Of a stretch of DNA of 64,000 nucleotides, positions 46,369-58,523 are shown piece after piece. Every line of letters begins with the position of its first letter. Position 1 is the first letter of the stretch. The stretch comes from Acheta domesticus (Eukaryota; Arthropoda; Insecta; Orthoptera; Gryllidae), in contig JAHLJT010002630.1 of NCBI GenBank assembly GCA_031308135.1, forward strand, positions 98,190,141-98,254,140, given 5' to 3'. A model generated the notes under the pieces. The model was not told the origin of the DNA. It saw only the letters and a list, made by a program, of their open reading frames with translations, and did no database searches. The translations under genes and the position numbers were made by a program.

Positions 46369-47500
46369 CAACTAATAATCTTTGTGCTTTTATTTATTCC
46401 TTCACTCCACGTTGGGAGGACAATTAAAACGGATGAAGTGGCTTTTATTTATTTAAAGAATACAATACTAATAATACCACCCCTTTGATCTCAGTAAAAA
46501 TGGATTTATTTGTGGACTGACATCCGTTAATACGAAATCTCAGTGCCGAAATCTTACGTAAGAGATTATTTATGCTTGTGAATATAAGATCGCGAAAATT
46601 ATGCTTCTACTAAAATACTCTTTCTTTCTGGAAATATTTATAATCTGCCCTCTGCTGGCTATCAATAGAACAAACAAATACAAACACAAAATACAATGCC
46701 TCAAGACAAAAATACACAAAGAAAAGAAAAACAAATTTCACCTTTCACATTTCAAAGCATTCTTGGCATTCCCTATCACTCACGCCCATGATTTCCCTCT
46801 TTAATGATTAATTAATTAATATTATTATTACTATTACAAATTTTGGCCTTCTTCCAGATCAAAAACAATATTTTAGTTCGGTTATTCCACTTCCCTTTTT
46901 GTGTTCCTCAGCCATCTTGATCGACGTATCTCCACATTCCAAGTCCATTCCTCGGCAACGTTCACAACAAAATAGTACTACTTCACAAGAAATCTCTTAC
47001 GCATTCAATTCACTTCCTTTTTCACATGTCAGCGTGTCTGCGGCCATAGACTAAGGATGTATAGACAGCTCACTGCCAGCAGCACTGAGGTTACGCTTTT
47101 AAGGTGACTCATTCAGAGATGGCACCACCGTCGCATCTTAGTTCCGTAAAATGTGGTAACCGAGTAGAGTGCGCACAGGTCGCGACTCTGCCCCCACTAC
47201 CGATTTCACCCCTCCACCATTCACTGGCGGTATTTTCAAATTATTGAAACTATTACTGCCACAAGATCTTTCTACGGCATTTATATTTAGGGAGCACATG
47301 GTGGGCTGTTGCCCTAAGCGTGAGCACGCGGGACCTTCCGCCTACACTCTACCAATTAACTGCATTCCAACAATGACGTGATCCTGTGACCATAATTATT
47401 ATAATCATGCGAGCACTTCTCTTATCCATTCATTGCAACGCTTTTTAAAAACAATAGTATTTATCATATAGTGGTGAAGTGTCCTGCGTTGCTCAAGCAT
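46369..47500. other. No gene recognised
   Basis: AT-rich with a mildly GC-richer part at 47020-47350. No motif. Confidence 0.5.
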
Positions 47501-47600
47501 TTATTAATCAGGGACTGAATATAAATTATCGTAATCTATGTTAAATTAATTTATTAAATAGGGACTGAATATAAATTATCGTAATCTATATTAAATTAAC
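47501..47600 (+). repeat. 50-bp tandem repeat, two copies
   Basis: GGGACTGAATATAAATTATC recurs exactly 50 bases apart (47511, 47561), with most of the unit conserved. Confidence 0.9.
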
Positions 47601-48009
47601 ATAATTTCCGTTTTACTTCTCACCAACAGGGACATCAATAATTGAAAAATATATTAACCCTTCGTTGCACGATTTTTTCTTTTAAGGTCAAACTTTTTTG
47701 GGGAATAATTTGGATTGTGGAGCTATTGGGAAAAATAGATAAAAAATTCTAATTTACATGTGTCGTAAAATTGAATTTTTTTATATATATATATATATAT
47801 GCAAAGATGCGCTTTAAGTTATACATTTTGCCTTTGCATGCAGCAATATTGTGGAATAGTGAATATGACACGTATAACAAAATGCTTGAAGAAAAGTTTA
47901 TAATAATAACCCATAGTAATTTTATTCGTTATCATATTATATTTTATCTATTCAATCATTTATTATATATATATAATATAATTATATGTATATAATTATA
48001 TATAATTAT
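47601..48009. other. AT-rich, with a possible lone piggyBac-like end
   Basis: TTAACCCTTCGTTGCACG at 47654 looks like a TTAA-CCC piggyBac terminus, but no partner was found. A TA repeat lies at about 47782-47800. Confidence 0.3.
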
Positions 48010-48107
48010 ATGTATGTATATATACATACATACAATTTATTTGATTTTTACTATTTTTCATGATTACATGTTTTACATCATGAAAATTAGTAAAAATCAA
48101 ATAAATT
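48010..48107. repeat. Near-perfect hairpin, 31-bp arms
   Basis: Arms 48034-48064 and 48077-48107 pair at 30 of 31 positions around a 12-base loop. A smaller palindrome (ATGTATGTATATATACATAC) lies just upstream. AT-rich, so it may be a MITE fragment or a hairpin RNA gene. Confidence 0.8.
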
Positions 48108-48734
48108 CGAACACAATACGTAATCTCCAAAAACACTCCTGATGTCGCGGCACGATATAGAATACAACTTCTCGAGCTTTATACTTGGCACAAAAGCTTT
48201 GTACTCATAACATTTTCTTATCATCTGGCAAAAACATACATTGTTGGCAACAAGGAAGCGGCCAGGTTTCCAGATTTCAGTGGAAGAGATAAGACAAGAA
48301 TAGAATGATCTCACGAAAGATATCTTCTCGAAAGGTTGGCCAAGAGCAACAATCTCATTGAGTGTTCTCCGTACAACACCGCGACCACTGGAGGCTCAAT
48401 GCAAATTTACGTGCACCTTTGCAGATATGCAAAGTCCAAAAATCCCTCTTTAAAATTACAACTATAAACAGAAACTAGATTCCAAATAATTCAATTCTTA
48501 CAAAAAACTTCTTTTAAACCACAAAAATCCCCATTTAATTAAAGTAATTAACAACCACAAAAAAATCAAAGTAGGGCGACAAGCACTCCCGGAGTGAACA
48601 ACTACCGCAGTACAGTTTGCGAATGCTTACGGACGACATACAAGCGAGGTTTCTCCAAGGAGTTTAAGTCGAACGGAGTATACGCTATATTAATTTTCGA
48701 CCAGAGAAGTAAGTTCACATTGTCTTGTGGAAGA
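48108..48734. other. No gene recognised
   Basis: No supported feature; the open frame containing the THAP fragment begins at 48594 but its first 45 codons show no domain. Confidence 0.4.
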
Positions 48735-48815
48735 AAATGCTCGTATGCCGATTGTGACAACAGTTATCGAAAACATCCAGGAATAAGTTTTCATAAATTT
48801 CCAACAACGAATCCA
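48735..48815 (+). pseudogene. THAP-domain N-terminal fragment
   Basis: KCSYADCDNSYRKHPGISFH followed by KFPTTNP fits the start of a THAP domain (C-x4-C, then SFHKFP). It lies in an ORF from 48594 to 48911 but after KFP the sequence runs into the dispersed repeat of 48828, so the rest of the domain (W, C-x2-H, AVPTIF) is absent. Likely one captured or stranded exon of a THAP transposase gene. Confidence 0.65.
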
Positions 48816-48827
48816 GCTCTGTGTGCG

Positions 48828-49765
48828 GGAGAGAAAAACGGGGAATTTTCGGCAGAAACTCTTGTTGTCGGGCCTGGTAATGAAAAAGTGGATAAATCTT
48901 GTCCCTATAAATAGTAAATTAATTTCTCTAACATGTTGTGTAATCAGAATTCATGTATGGGTCGTTGAGACAGTAAAATCGATTGACGGCAAAACTGTCG
49001 TCACGTCCGTTCGTCTGTCTGTGAACAACGATAAACCGTAAGCAAGATTTTCATCAACGTTGATGTCCCCAATCGATCTGGCTGTTGTCGTGGCCCCTTG
49101 CATTTGAAACTTATATGTTAATTGTTATTTTTCCTTTGTTACACCTCAATTTTTTTGACATTTAAATTATTGTATTACCAGATTAGCAGGCACATTGTGG
49201 CCCCATCATCCGGTATAAACTGTAATACATAAAAATTGCACATAAAATAACAAAAAGGTAGTACAATATTAGATATATAAATTTAAAATAATAATATTAA
49301 TAATAAATATTTTTTGATCAAATAATTGAAGTTGAATGTTATAATGCAGGGAGCAAAATCACCGTTCATAAATACGAATGAAACTCCAACTCACAACACA
49401 TATCCACAATAAAATATGGATATTTTTATTGTAATGTATTATATTATATATTTCAATTTTGAGGGTATTTTACCTAAAGCCCCTGGAATTATTTTTTTAA
49501 TTTCTAAAATATGCCGTCAAATGTTTTGGTCAAGGTCTAATGGAGAAGATCTTAATTTTCTTTAAAAATCCCAAATTTTCGAAAATTGCAAAATCAATAT
49601 TTTTAGGCGTCTTCCTACAACTACAATTAAGAAGAAAATTTATTTTCTTATTGAAACGTGTTCATCGGAAACATATCTTCAAATGAGGTAACGTTCAATC
49701 TTTCGAAAACATGAGTATTATTTGTGTAATTTTGCGTGAAACATAGGCAATTTTGAAATTTCAAG
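48828..49765 (+). repeat. Unclassified dispersed repeat, best copy 2
   Basis: Parallels 44735-45405, interrupted by about 300 bases of AT-rich sequence at 49145-49445 that is absent from the other copy. Confidence 0.7.
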
Positions 49766-49852
49766 CAATTATCTTCTCAGAAATGGCTCCAATTTTTTCT
49801 TTCATTTTCTTCAATTTTTTAAAATGTAGAACTAACAAATGCATTTCTTTTA

Positions 49853-50500
49853 TTAACCCTACGTTAGGCGCGCATGAGTCTAGTAGACCCATTGCATTTT
49901 AAGAACTCAATATCTCGCTGAGCTCTAGGTGTAAGATTATGAGTTCTGGTGACATCCAATGTTGAACGATTCTGCATCCGCTGGTGAGGTTACCCCAAGA
50001 TAAGCCGGATGACGATAGGTCACGTAGCTCGTCTTTCTGACCGCGCGCGACGCGTGGGATTGCCAGCCCCACGCGCCAAAAGGCGTCACTGTTCGCAGAA
50101 TTTCTCGGTGCCGTTGCGTTGCATTCCTCTCACGCCAAATCTTTCGGGCTTGATTCTTGTGTTCGTGTGTGAACGGAATATTCTCTCTGCACGACGTATA
50201 TAGTTCTCAATATGAGTGAATATGGTGATCTCCAAAATGCTGATAACTCCATGGTTTGTTACTCAAAGAAATTCAAAGATCCACAATTAATAGTCTTCCA
50301 GGAGAAATTCAACAAATGCGAACTAAATCCAGAAAACAAAAAATGAAAATACGATCCTATGGAACCACACAGTACAAAAAGAAAAATGTGTCAGTCTGCT
50401 ACAAGGAAAAAAATTGTCGCCCAAAATATGCTTGTATAAAATGTGATAATTTCTTCTGTTAATACAAACATCACCACAGTCACTTCATTGAAATTGGTTG
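49853..50500 (+). pseudogene. Internally deleted piggyBac-type element, left end and transposase tail
   Basis: TTAACCCTACGTTAGGCGCG at 49853 has the TTAA-CCC form of a piggyBac terminus. About 360 bases on, MSEYGDLQNADNSM (50212) opens a short frame, and in another frame a Cys-rich tail follows (YKKKNVSVCYKEKNC, KYACIKCDNFFC, ending TAA 50460-50462), like the C-terminal Cys domain of piggyBac transposases. The DDE core is missing. No right-hand TTAA end was found. Confidence 0.55.
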
Positions 50501-51094
50501 ATTTGGCCTTTTTCAAGTTAAAAATTAGTTGTTATACTAAAAATAATTATATATTTCATTATTATGTGACTATTTTCAATAATGAGAGAAATTTGTGCAC
50601 CTCTTGTTGTAATTGACATAATTGTTTTGTTCGTAAGCATTTACTTCAATTGTACATGCGGAATTTCATACAAATCGATTTGTTGTGGAAGACTGGTAAT
50701 TGTGGATTTTATTTGTCTCCCGGCCGGTTTACATCTAGCATTACTGTCAATATTGATCCGAAGCCGGCGGTCGGGAAAATTTTACGTGCTGCCAAAAGTA
50801 CTTTTTATGTAAAAATTCAATATTTTGTCACAAAAATTCAATCTTATTTTTTCGATGATCAGGAAACCCAGTTTCATATATAATACCGTGGATTTGTTAA
50901 TTCAATTTCTTTTCAAAACGTATATATCTTTTACCCAGGGTCAACAGCGAGGCTAAAAAAACAATTACTGAAAGGTAAAAAGGTAAACTTAAATTCATAG
51001 AGGTCAACCCTCTATGAATATATCAGGAAATGACGGAAAGAATATGGTCACTCTAAAGACAGTCGTACCAAAGGCACACATTTTTCGAAGTGGT
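50501..51094. other. No gene recognised
   Basis: Mixed; includes a short hairpin AGAGGTCAACCCTCT at about 50999. The right end of the piggyBac remnant may lie here. Confidence 0.35.
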
Positions 51095-51320
51095 GATCTC
51101 CAAACTTCTTATTATTTCAGGTCGCATCAACGACTAGGTCATTAGCGACCATTATTGGATTTCACGTTATGGTATGAGGATGAAACGATATGGTGATGAT
51201 AGGGGGTGAGTTGACTAACACATACAGCCATGCCCGAGGTGGGACTCGAACTCGCGACTCCTCGGTACGAGATCACTACGGCACTACTTTCTTAGCAATC
51301 TCGGGCACGGCGCCGACTCC
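51095..51320 (-). repeat. tRNA-derived SINE
   Basis: Minus strand: CGGCGCCGTGCCCGAGATTG, then GAGTTCGAGTCCCACCTCGG (B box GTTCGAGTC), then a body. Related to 46080-46320. Confidence 0.6.
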
Positions 51321-53063
51321 AAACATTGTTATATCTATTGTAGTAACTTAAAGGGCCTGCCTCCAGTATTTTCACCTTAGCTGAATTCTCACAATTAATT
51401 AAAATGAATAAATGCATATTAATGAAAAATGCTGCAAATATTTCAAAATAATTCCATTATTCGAATAATAATTATCAACAAGAGGAAATAAATACAAGTA
51501 GAATCAGTACAAATAAAGGAACTGTATAAAAGAGGTTTACCATTCTAAGAAATCATTTTTTCTCAGAAGTGTGATATGTGACACAATGTGCCGAAGCATA
51601 GAGTAAAGAAATCCTTAGTCTATGGCCGAAGTAACGAGAGAGCGTCGCTTGCAACCTAGGCAACTTCCTGGGCACAGGACGCACGGGCTGGTTCAAATGA
51701 CCACGATTCAGTTTATTTATTTATTCACAGGTTATTGTGTATAAAATACATTTTCCTGCATCCAGCGCTTTTTCAAATACATCAACCACTCATTATGTTA
51801 AAAAATTTATAAAGTCGACATCTGTGTAATTTATTTATATTTAAGTAAAATTTATAAAGTCGACATCTCTATAATGCTGAATAAACTTTTATTGAAAATT
51901 AGTTTCCAACATCAATTGTATTGCTATTTTTGTTTGATATTCTCCAAGTACATTAGAAGTTACATTTGTACATTAAAAAAATTAACATTTTTCATTAACA
52001 ACTTTCCTTCTTAATTGAAAGCATAGACAAATGGATAGAGAAAGGGTGGGTTTTAACAGAGTTCTCGCACGGGTACGCTTGTAATATTTAAAAAGTTAAT
52101 ATTTCAACAGACCAATTACATACTCATTTTGATTTTTCCCATAGTCCAGTATCTTGTATGGAAACTAGTGGTGCTACAACAGCACATACTCCCTCGGATT
52201 TTCATGATTTACTCCCTCATGATTATTGATATTTTGAACAGTGTTTCTGATATCTGGAAATATTCAATTTGTTGTTCCCCGTATTATTACGGCAGATCCA
52301 TATTATAAGGGCAGGGCGTCCTCGATTTCTTCACGTAAAGGGACAGTGAAAATGAATAGCTGATTTGCCTTTGCAAATAGTTTTAATTACCGTGGAGGAG
52401 CTTTCTTATCAAGTCTTGCCAAAAATGCACATTTTAGTAGGTATCCCAGAATTTCAAAAAACCTGCACACAATACACTTCTCCCCACAGCAGGTCACACA
52501 CAGTTTTTAACTGTATTTGATGTTCAATAAATAAATGTAGTTAATTGATTTGGTCTGCAACAATAATACATTTTTGCACCGACATCAATTAGTGTCACAA
52601 ACAGCATTTTTCTGTGTGTGTGTATGTGGGAGGGAGGAGGTATATTGTGCAGCAGACTAGATGTTTCTATACAAAAACTGTTCCTGTAAGCTGAATTTTA
52701 ATATTTTTATTGGTTAATTTATTTAAGAGTTTTCAAGTGTCATATTGAAAGTCTTTCGTTTCTATAGAAAATGAGTAAATATTGATTTTATGATGAATGG
52801 CATCTCTAGCCGATTTCCTATTCTGAAGGGGGTAAGTTCTATGAGAGACCCCTCCCCTATTTCCGTTATTTAACCACCTTTGGTCCACACCTTTACATCT
52901 TAGGAACAACTCTTTGTCTTTGAAAGGCAGGCCAAAGACTTTGCCAGTGCGGCTTGTCCTGAACGGCGATCACGCTGCAAACCCATTCACCGCTTCGTAG
53001 AGGCAAATGGTGAGGTTTCCGTTCCAGTCGGCGGGGCGAGCGCGGTAATCCGGGTCTGCGGGG
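51321..53063. other. No gene recognised
   Basis: AT-rich. Holds ACTAGTGGTGCTACAACAGC at 52163, a short direct repeat of TTTATAAAGTCGACATCT near 51810 and 51850, and a TG-rich tract near 52613. Confidence 0.45.
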
Positions 53064-53072
53064 CCAGGCAGG

Positions 53073-56044
53073 CTTGTGTCTCGGGAGAGCAAAGTGCGGA
53101 GCCACGAATGTCCACGAAGACACCCGAGCGGAGTCGAGCGAGGCGAGCTTTCCGTCTAATATGCATAATTTCTGCAGAAGAGTGAAAATCATTGCTCCCA
53201 ATTGTTGGCACCTTTTGTGTGTTCTTCTTCCAACATACTCAAAATTCCAGTTACAGATAAGCAAACAATACTTTTTCATTTAGAAGCAGTTGCTTGAAAT
53301 ATAGAGAGAAAAGACGTAGCCATTCTGAAATACTGTATTGCAATGATAGGTGTCCCCTCCGATATTTCGGATCACGAAAATTAATTTGAAATAGTTTAGT
53401 AATTTATAATTATTTTCTTAGAATACCAATTCAAATGTAAAACACAAACCTTCATTATTTCATTTCGTACAAAATTTGTTCGTATCAAGGAAGGTTAGAT
53501 ATTATAATTATATGAAAACTTACTAGCTACGTGAAACAACAAGACTGTAATGCGTCATCTGGCATTCTAATTGCTATAAATCTAAAACTTCTGAAAGTTG
53601 CAGCATATACATTTAATTTATGACTTTCCAACAATGCGAAAGATGATTCTTGTATATCTGTATATTGTAAGTCTCCAATCACAGGCATTGTTGACGCTTT
53701 TCTTAGCATCCGATTTATCGAATCACATGCACTAATGGGTTAAGGCAAAAATACTACCATAATTATATTAATCTACAATCTCTTAACAATTTCTTACATT
53801 ATTACTTCAATTGATTGAAAATTGTGAATGTTGAAACTTTTTAGATATGGGAGAATGTAAGAAAAATTAATTACGGGGAAAGTGAAAAAGAAAATTTAAG
53901 ATAGTGCATTTACAGTTTATTAATAAAATTTTTCTTTAAAATTGCCCAGAAGCATACATTGCATCTTCATCTTTTTTCTTTACTTCTTTTATTGACTTGA
54001 CAAACCTTTCCTTCTTTTATTGACTTGGCTTTTTTAAGCACTTTTAAAGTCTAGTTGCAACGCCATTTCACTTTTGTGGAGACGACGTTTGTCTCTCATA
54101 ATATCTTTATTTTCTTAGGAGATGTCACTTTGATTCCTGAAGCATGCTCTTTCACTGGCCTCACATCCCATATTGAACTGGGACACTGCTGATGTCAGCA
54201 ATTTCAATCTTTTTTCTGGAAAGAAATGTTTCTTTTGGGCACTTGCTCCAAACAAAACTATGCAAATATTCATTTGCATTCTGTGTTTTCCCATATACGC
54301 ATTCCAGTAATTCATTTTTTGCAAGTTTTCTTGTTGCTTTTGCCATGTTTTGAAATTTCATTCCCTTGAGCTCGATTGTAGAAGCACCATGAATTTTCTT
54401 CTTTAGGGAATTTAAGATGCTATGGCTTCAAGTCTGTTGGCATTGCATGGTATAAGGTGGCAAGTATTGCATACTTCATCTTCTGCACATCTGGAATATT
54501 CTTCTGGATGGCATTGTGATAATTTGCTAAGACAAATAACTATGTCATCCTTTAAATTCGCTTGTTTTTTACCAAGTGTAACACCCTTCACTTTCTATTC
54601 TTGTATTATTTTTGTAAGTCTATTTTAAATCTTTACATCACATGTTTTATACATTCTTCTTTTCTAATAATAAAGTTGTCTCCATAGATGTTTAGTTTCA
54701 GATGGTGATTGAAAGTCTTTGCATCACCATCTGACAGTATTGTTGTATATCTAAAATGATGAGCTACATCCATTGCTTTTGAAGATCCATTAAAATTACT
54801 AACACACTCTCCACTTAAATCTCTTTCCATTTTTTATATTCACAGCTTTTTTCTCATAATTTGCTCTTGTTCTTTTCATAAGTGCCACAGTATTTTGACA
54901 AAACATGAAAATCAGCCACACGACCAGTCAAGATATCGATAACAATTCCCATTACATAACGACATGTAGTGCCTCGTTTATGCCATGTTCCATCATACAA
55001 TACTAAAAAATTTATAACTTCATCACTGACTGAATCTAGAACATCTATGTAAGCTTTATGTATGGCTACATATGAAAGCCTCAAAATTTCCTCTTATTTT
55101 TATATTATTTTTAATAACAGAGAGAACATGAGAATTGTAAGTTGAAACATTCATTCATGGTAAACCAATTACCATTGAAACTGCTCTATTGCTGAATGTC
55201 CCCTACCTATTTGCAAAGAAGCATCCACAATTTTTCTATTTACTTCATGTGGTGGCCTACTACACGATGATGTTAGGGTAGAAGATGGCTATTTGAAATT
55301 TTATTTAACAATTATTCACAATTATTACGCTTGTTCACTAACTGAAGAGCAAATTAATGGCATTGTTTTACTTCAATGCATACATTTGAGGATCCACAGA
55401 CAACACTCACACGCATCCTTTCAGTAAATGATCCTAAACACACTTGTGAAGTAACATGCAAGTGCAATTCTCTTCTTCGGATATTTCACTGTTCAGCAGG
55501 AAAAACATCAGTGAACTTGGAAAGAATGTTCGCACTGGCTGATGGCTTGACCGGTGAGATTTTGGCTGAAAATGAACAATGCTTGACATCTGATACTAAA
55601 AAAGTTTCTACTTCCTCAGCACTGGCATTTGTGACTGCAATCTCCTGCCGTTTCTTCTTTACAAAAGCTGCATTTTTATTACCACTGCACTCCTTTGCAC
55701 CAAAATAATTCTAACCTGAACTAGCCGACGGAAAATAAATTGAGAATATTAAATACTTATTAAAAACCACCTACCAAATAACTAAGTTATAGAAAAGTTA
55801 AAATAAAGAAACTAATGTGACTAATAGTTTGGAATTATTCGTTTAAAACGAAAGTTCGCAACAAATCTTGTTAATGGCGTTAACGACCACTTAACATTAG
55901 AAACAATAAATTTCTGACAGATTTCGAATTGAAGATTTGCGCCTTGGAAGTCCGTTCGGCTCGCGCATGGGCTCGCTCGACTCCGCTCGGGTGTCTTCGT
56001 GTACGTTCGTGGCTCCACATTTTGCTCTCCCGAGAAACAAGTGA
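53073..56044 (-). mobile_element. Full-length Mutator-like element (MULE) with 70-bp TIRs and 9-bp target duplication
   Basis: Left TIR 53073-53142 and right TIR 55972-56044 are inverted copies at about 92% identity (CTCGGGAGAGCAAA, GGAGCCACGAA, CACGAAGACACCCGAGCGGA, GTCGAGCGAG). They are flanked by the perfect 9-base direct repeat CCAGGCAGG (53064-53072 and 56045-56053), the duplication size typical of MULEs. A Mutator-like transposase lies inside on the minus strand. The TIRs are CpG-rich and the interior AT-rich. Confidence 0.9.
54110..55715 (-). pseudogene. Mutator-like transposase, interrupted
   Basis: N-terminal part near 55710-55490: NYFGAKECSGNKNAAF and KKKRQEIAVTNASAEE, a basic region. 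Core near 55025-54900: FLVLYDGTWHKRGTTCRY followed by MGIVIDILTGRVADFHVLSK, which holds the first catalytic Asp (YDGTW). Next NFNGSSKAMD, RYTTILSDGDAKTF (54735, second catalytic Asp) and ECIKHV. C-terminal part near 54330-54180: LECVYGKTQNANEYLHSFVW then SKCPKETFLS (catalytic Glu in NANE). All three catalytic positions are thus visible, but at least two frame breaks (54850-54830 and 54630-54361) and stops separate them. Confidence 0.85.
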
Positions 56045-56053
56045 CCAGGCAGG

Positions 56054-57816
56054 CCAGCTGGAGCGACGGCAGCCCGAGCCCAGTGCCTGCCGTCGCCATG
56101 GAAACAACTCCCCTCCACCATGTTCCCCCCCCCCCGCGCGATATTTCCTAGAAAGCCCCCACCACCAACAATAAGCCAGACAGCCCTTCACACTTCCCGA
56201 CGTTGGCGCATCCTAGCGGTCGACGGGGAACTATTCAAAGGATGTAACTAAAAACACGCCTGGTGAGCCCTCTATATACATCTTTACTCTATGCTGCGGC
56301 ACAAGAGCTTCCCCAAGGTACCTCCTGCCTCTACCAAAGTTTGCATCTCACCCGCCTGTTCATACTTCGCGCTGTTCAATTGTTTTCCCATGCGCAGTAT
56401 CTTCGAAAACGTCTTCACGAGCTACGCATCCCGTTTTTTCGATTGACCGATCGCCTATCAATACCCGATCTGTTTATTCTTTGATTATATATTATACCAC
56501 GTTCGTAATTATACTTTAATGAAGCCATCAATTGCCCCATCACAGAAATGTGTAATAAAGGCCTCCACAGAAAGAGGGTTCTAGAGCTCACAGGATTTAA
56601 TCCATCCCTGATATTATAATTTGGGGATTTTTCAGGAAACAATACTTAAACATTGGCTCCATTTGCATTCAATCTCAGTTTTATTGACACACTATTGCAC
56701 AATATTTAATTAACATTGATTTCAAATTTCTCACATTTACTTATTACTAACTTAGAAAGTGCTAATAATTACTGGAGAAGTACACAGAGGGGTGAACTTT
56801 CCAATTCTTCACCTCTTTAAAGACAAAACTTTTCTTTTTCTTTTCCCCTCCATTCTCTCAATATGATCTTTCCATTCCTTTCTTAGGTCTGCTAGCCATT
56901 CTGTAATTGGCTTAATTTTATACACTTCCCTGATGTTTGTGTTTCTTTCCTTATCCAGTAGAGTGTGATTTGTAATTTTCCTCAGAACTCTCCTTTCAGC
57001 AAATTACATTCTCTCACAGAGTAAAATATTTTCACGCAGTTAACAAATTTACATTTCCTTTTTTTTTTATGTAGCCTTCCCTACTTTACATATTTAGCAA
57101 CAGAGCTATATTATGTGCTACATACATCACACACAATACATTTTGTACATCAAATACAGTGTATTATATGCTCATCCAAATTATGTGTACAAACCTCAGT
57201 GTAATTTTATTGATCCATTTCATCATATTACAATCTATTACTTTAGAGAGATGTGCACCCAGTAAACCACATTGTTGAACCTTGAATTGTTGCAAATTTT
57301 TTACATGTGGCCTTCCACACACCACATTTAGCAAGTGCTAAATATCATGTTACAGAAGAATAATGTAAGTGTAATATTTTATTACAGTTTTTAATATATC
57401 TTCCCATAAATCACAGACAATTCGAAATAGTGAACTTTAACTACAATTGTTCCAACAAAGTTGGTCTGTTGAGATTTGATTTGTTTAAACATCACTATCA
57501 TTTTTCTCCTCTTATCATGTAGTTCTTCGATTTTTTGTTTTATCCATTACCTTTTGTTCTGCTAAACATGTTATTTCTCAACAAAAACAATAAAGAAAAA
57601 ATATTCTTCATTAAATGTCTTAGGCTATTAGCAACCTTTTCATATGATTTTAGGTGTTTGAAAACTAAAAATATATATTTCAAAGTTGCAATACTCAGTG
57701 CTGAAAGTGCCTACTCTTATGCCAATTCCAATGGCATGGCTGCCAGATAGTTGATGAGCAAGATGGAAAATAAACTTTCAGGTAGATGCCATTTACAAGG
57801 CAGAAATTTCCATTGT
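56054..57816. other. No gene recognised
   Basis: CpG-richer flank to about 56250, then AT-rich. The short ORFs show no motif. Confidence 0.45.
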
Positions 57817-57822
57817 TTTATT
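57817..57822 (-). promoter_or_regulatory. Candidate polyadenylation signal of DRC1
   Basis: AATAAA on the minus strand, 157 bases beyond the DRC1 stop codon. Confidence 0.55.
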
Positions 57823-57978
57823 TCTCATGAGAATACTTCATTTGATTTTATTAATAGTGAAATAGCACTATTTTGATTACATAAATAGACATACGGCCAA
57901 AGCTATAGTTAGAAAAACATTAAAATGTTTCCTAGGTATTAAAATTAAAGCTATTTTAATTACTGCCCTCACCTAGGG

Positions 57979-58047
57979 TTACCTACACATGTCACGCTTT
58001 TGTTTTGGATTTTTAATTGGAGGAAGACCACGCTTCGTGCCCTGGCC
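57979..58047 (-). CDS. DRC1: DRC1, last coding exon
   Basis: Acceptor TTTCCAG before 58047, phase 0. Encodes a basic 22-residue tail GQGTKRGLPPIKNPKQKR-DMCR and stops at TAA 57979-57981. The phase fits the preceding exon exactly. Confidence 0.75.
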   Translation of the reverse strand, partial: GQGTKRGLPPIKNPKQKRDMCR

Positions 58048-58434
58048 CTGGAAACAACAACATACTTCAATACATCAATTTTGGGGAATGGGAATAAAAT
58101 AAGATTTTGTCATGAGTAACACAAAGTTAGTTGTTAAGGATTCCAATTTTCATGAGTGAATAATATTTATTTACACTTATGTTCCTCACATTATTTTTAC
58201 CCTTTACCAGCAGGTAAATAGGAGAGAAAATTTCAATGAAATATTTAAAAGATGTATCCTAGAACACTACATATTTTTAAGGATTTTAGTGATATTCTCA
58301 AACATAACATGTATTTCAGGATTTTAGTCAAATTGTTGTCAAGAAGATACAAAAAGTTGACATTTGATAAGTTTTATTATCTACAAAATAATATAAACTA
58401 ACTTAAAATGTTAATATATACAAGCTGTACTTAC

Positions 58435-58523
58435 AAAAGTCATAACATATTGCTGTAGAAGCCTTTTTAGCTCATCATTTTGCTGACGAAGGGAATGCAC
58501 TTCTTCATTCAGTTTGTGTCTAA
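58435..58523 (-). CDS. DRC1: DRC1, C-terminal coiled-coil exon
   Basis: Acceptor TTTCAG, donor GTAAGT. Entered in phase 1 and left in phase 0. Encodes RHKLNEEVHSLRQQNDELKR followed by LLQQYVMTF. L-x2-QN-x-EL-x2-LL-QY is the hallmark end of DRC1 (sperm-tail C-terminal domain). Confidence 0.85.

Noticed and set aside
47654..47671. piggyBac-like end TTAACCCTTCGTTGCACG as a full element
   Set aside because: No matching inverted end or transposase was found nearby.
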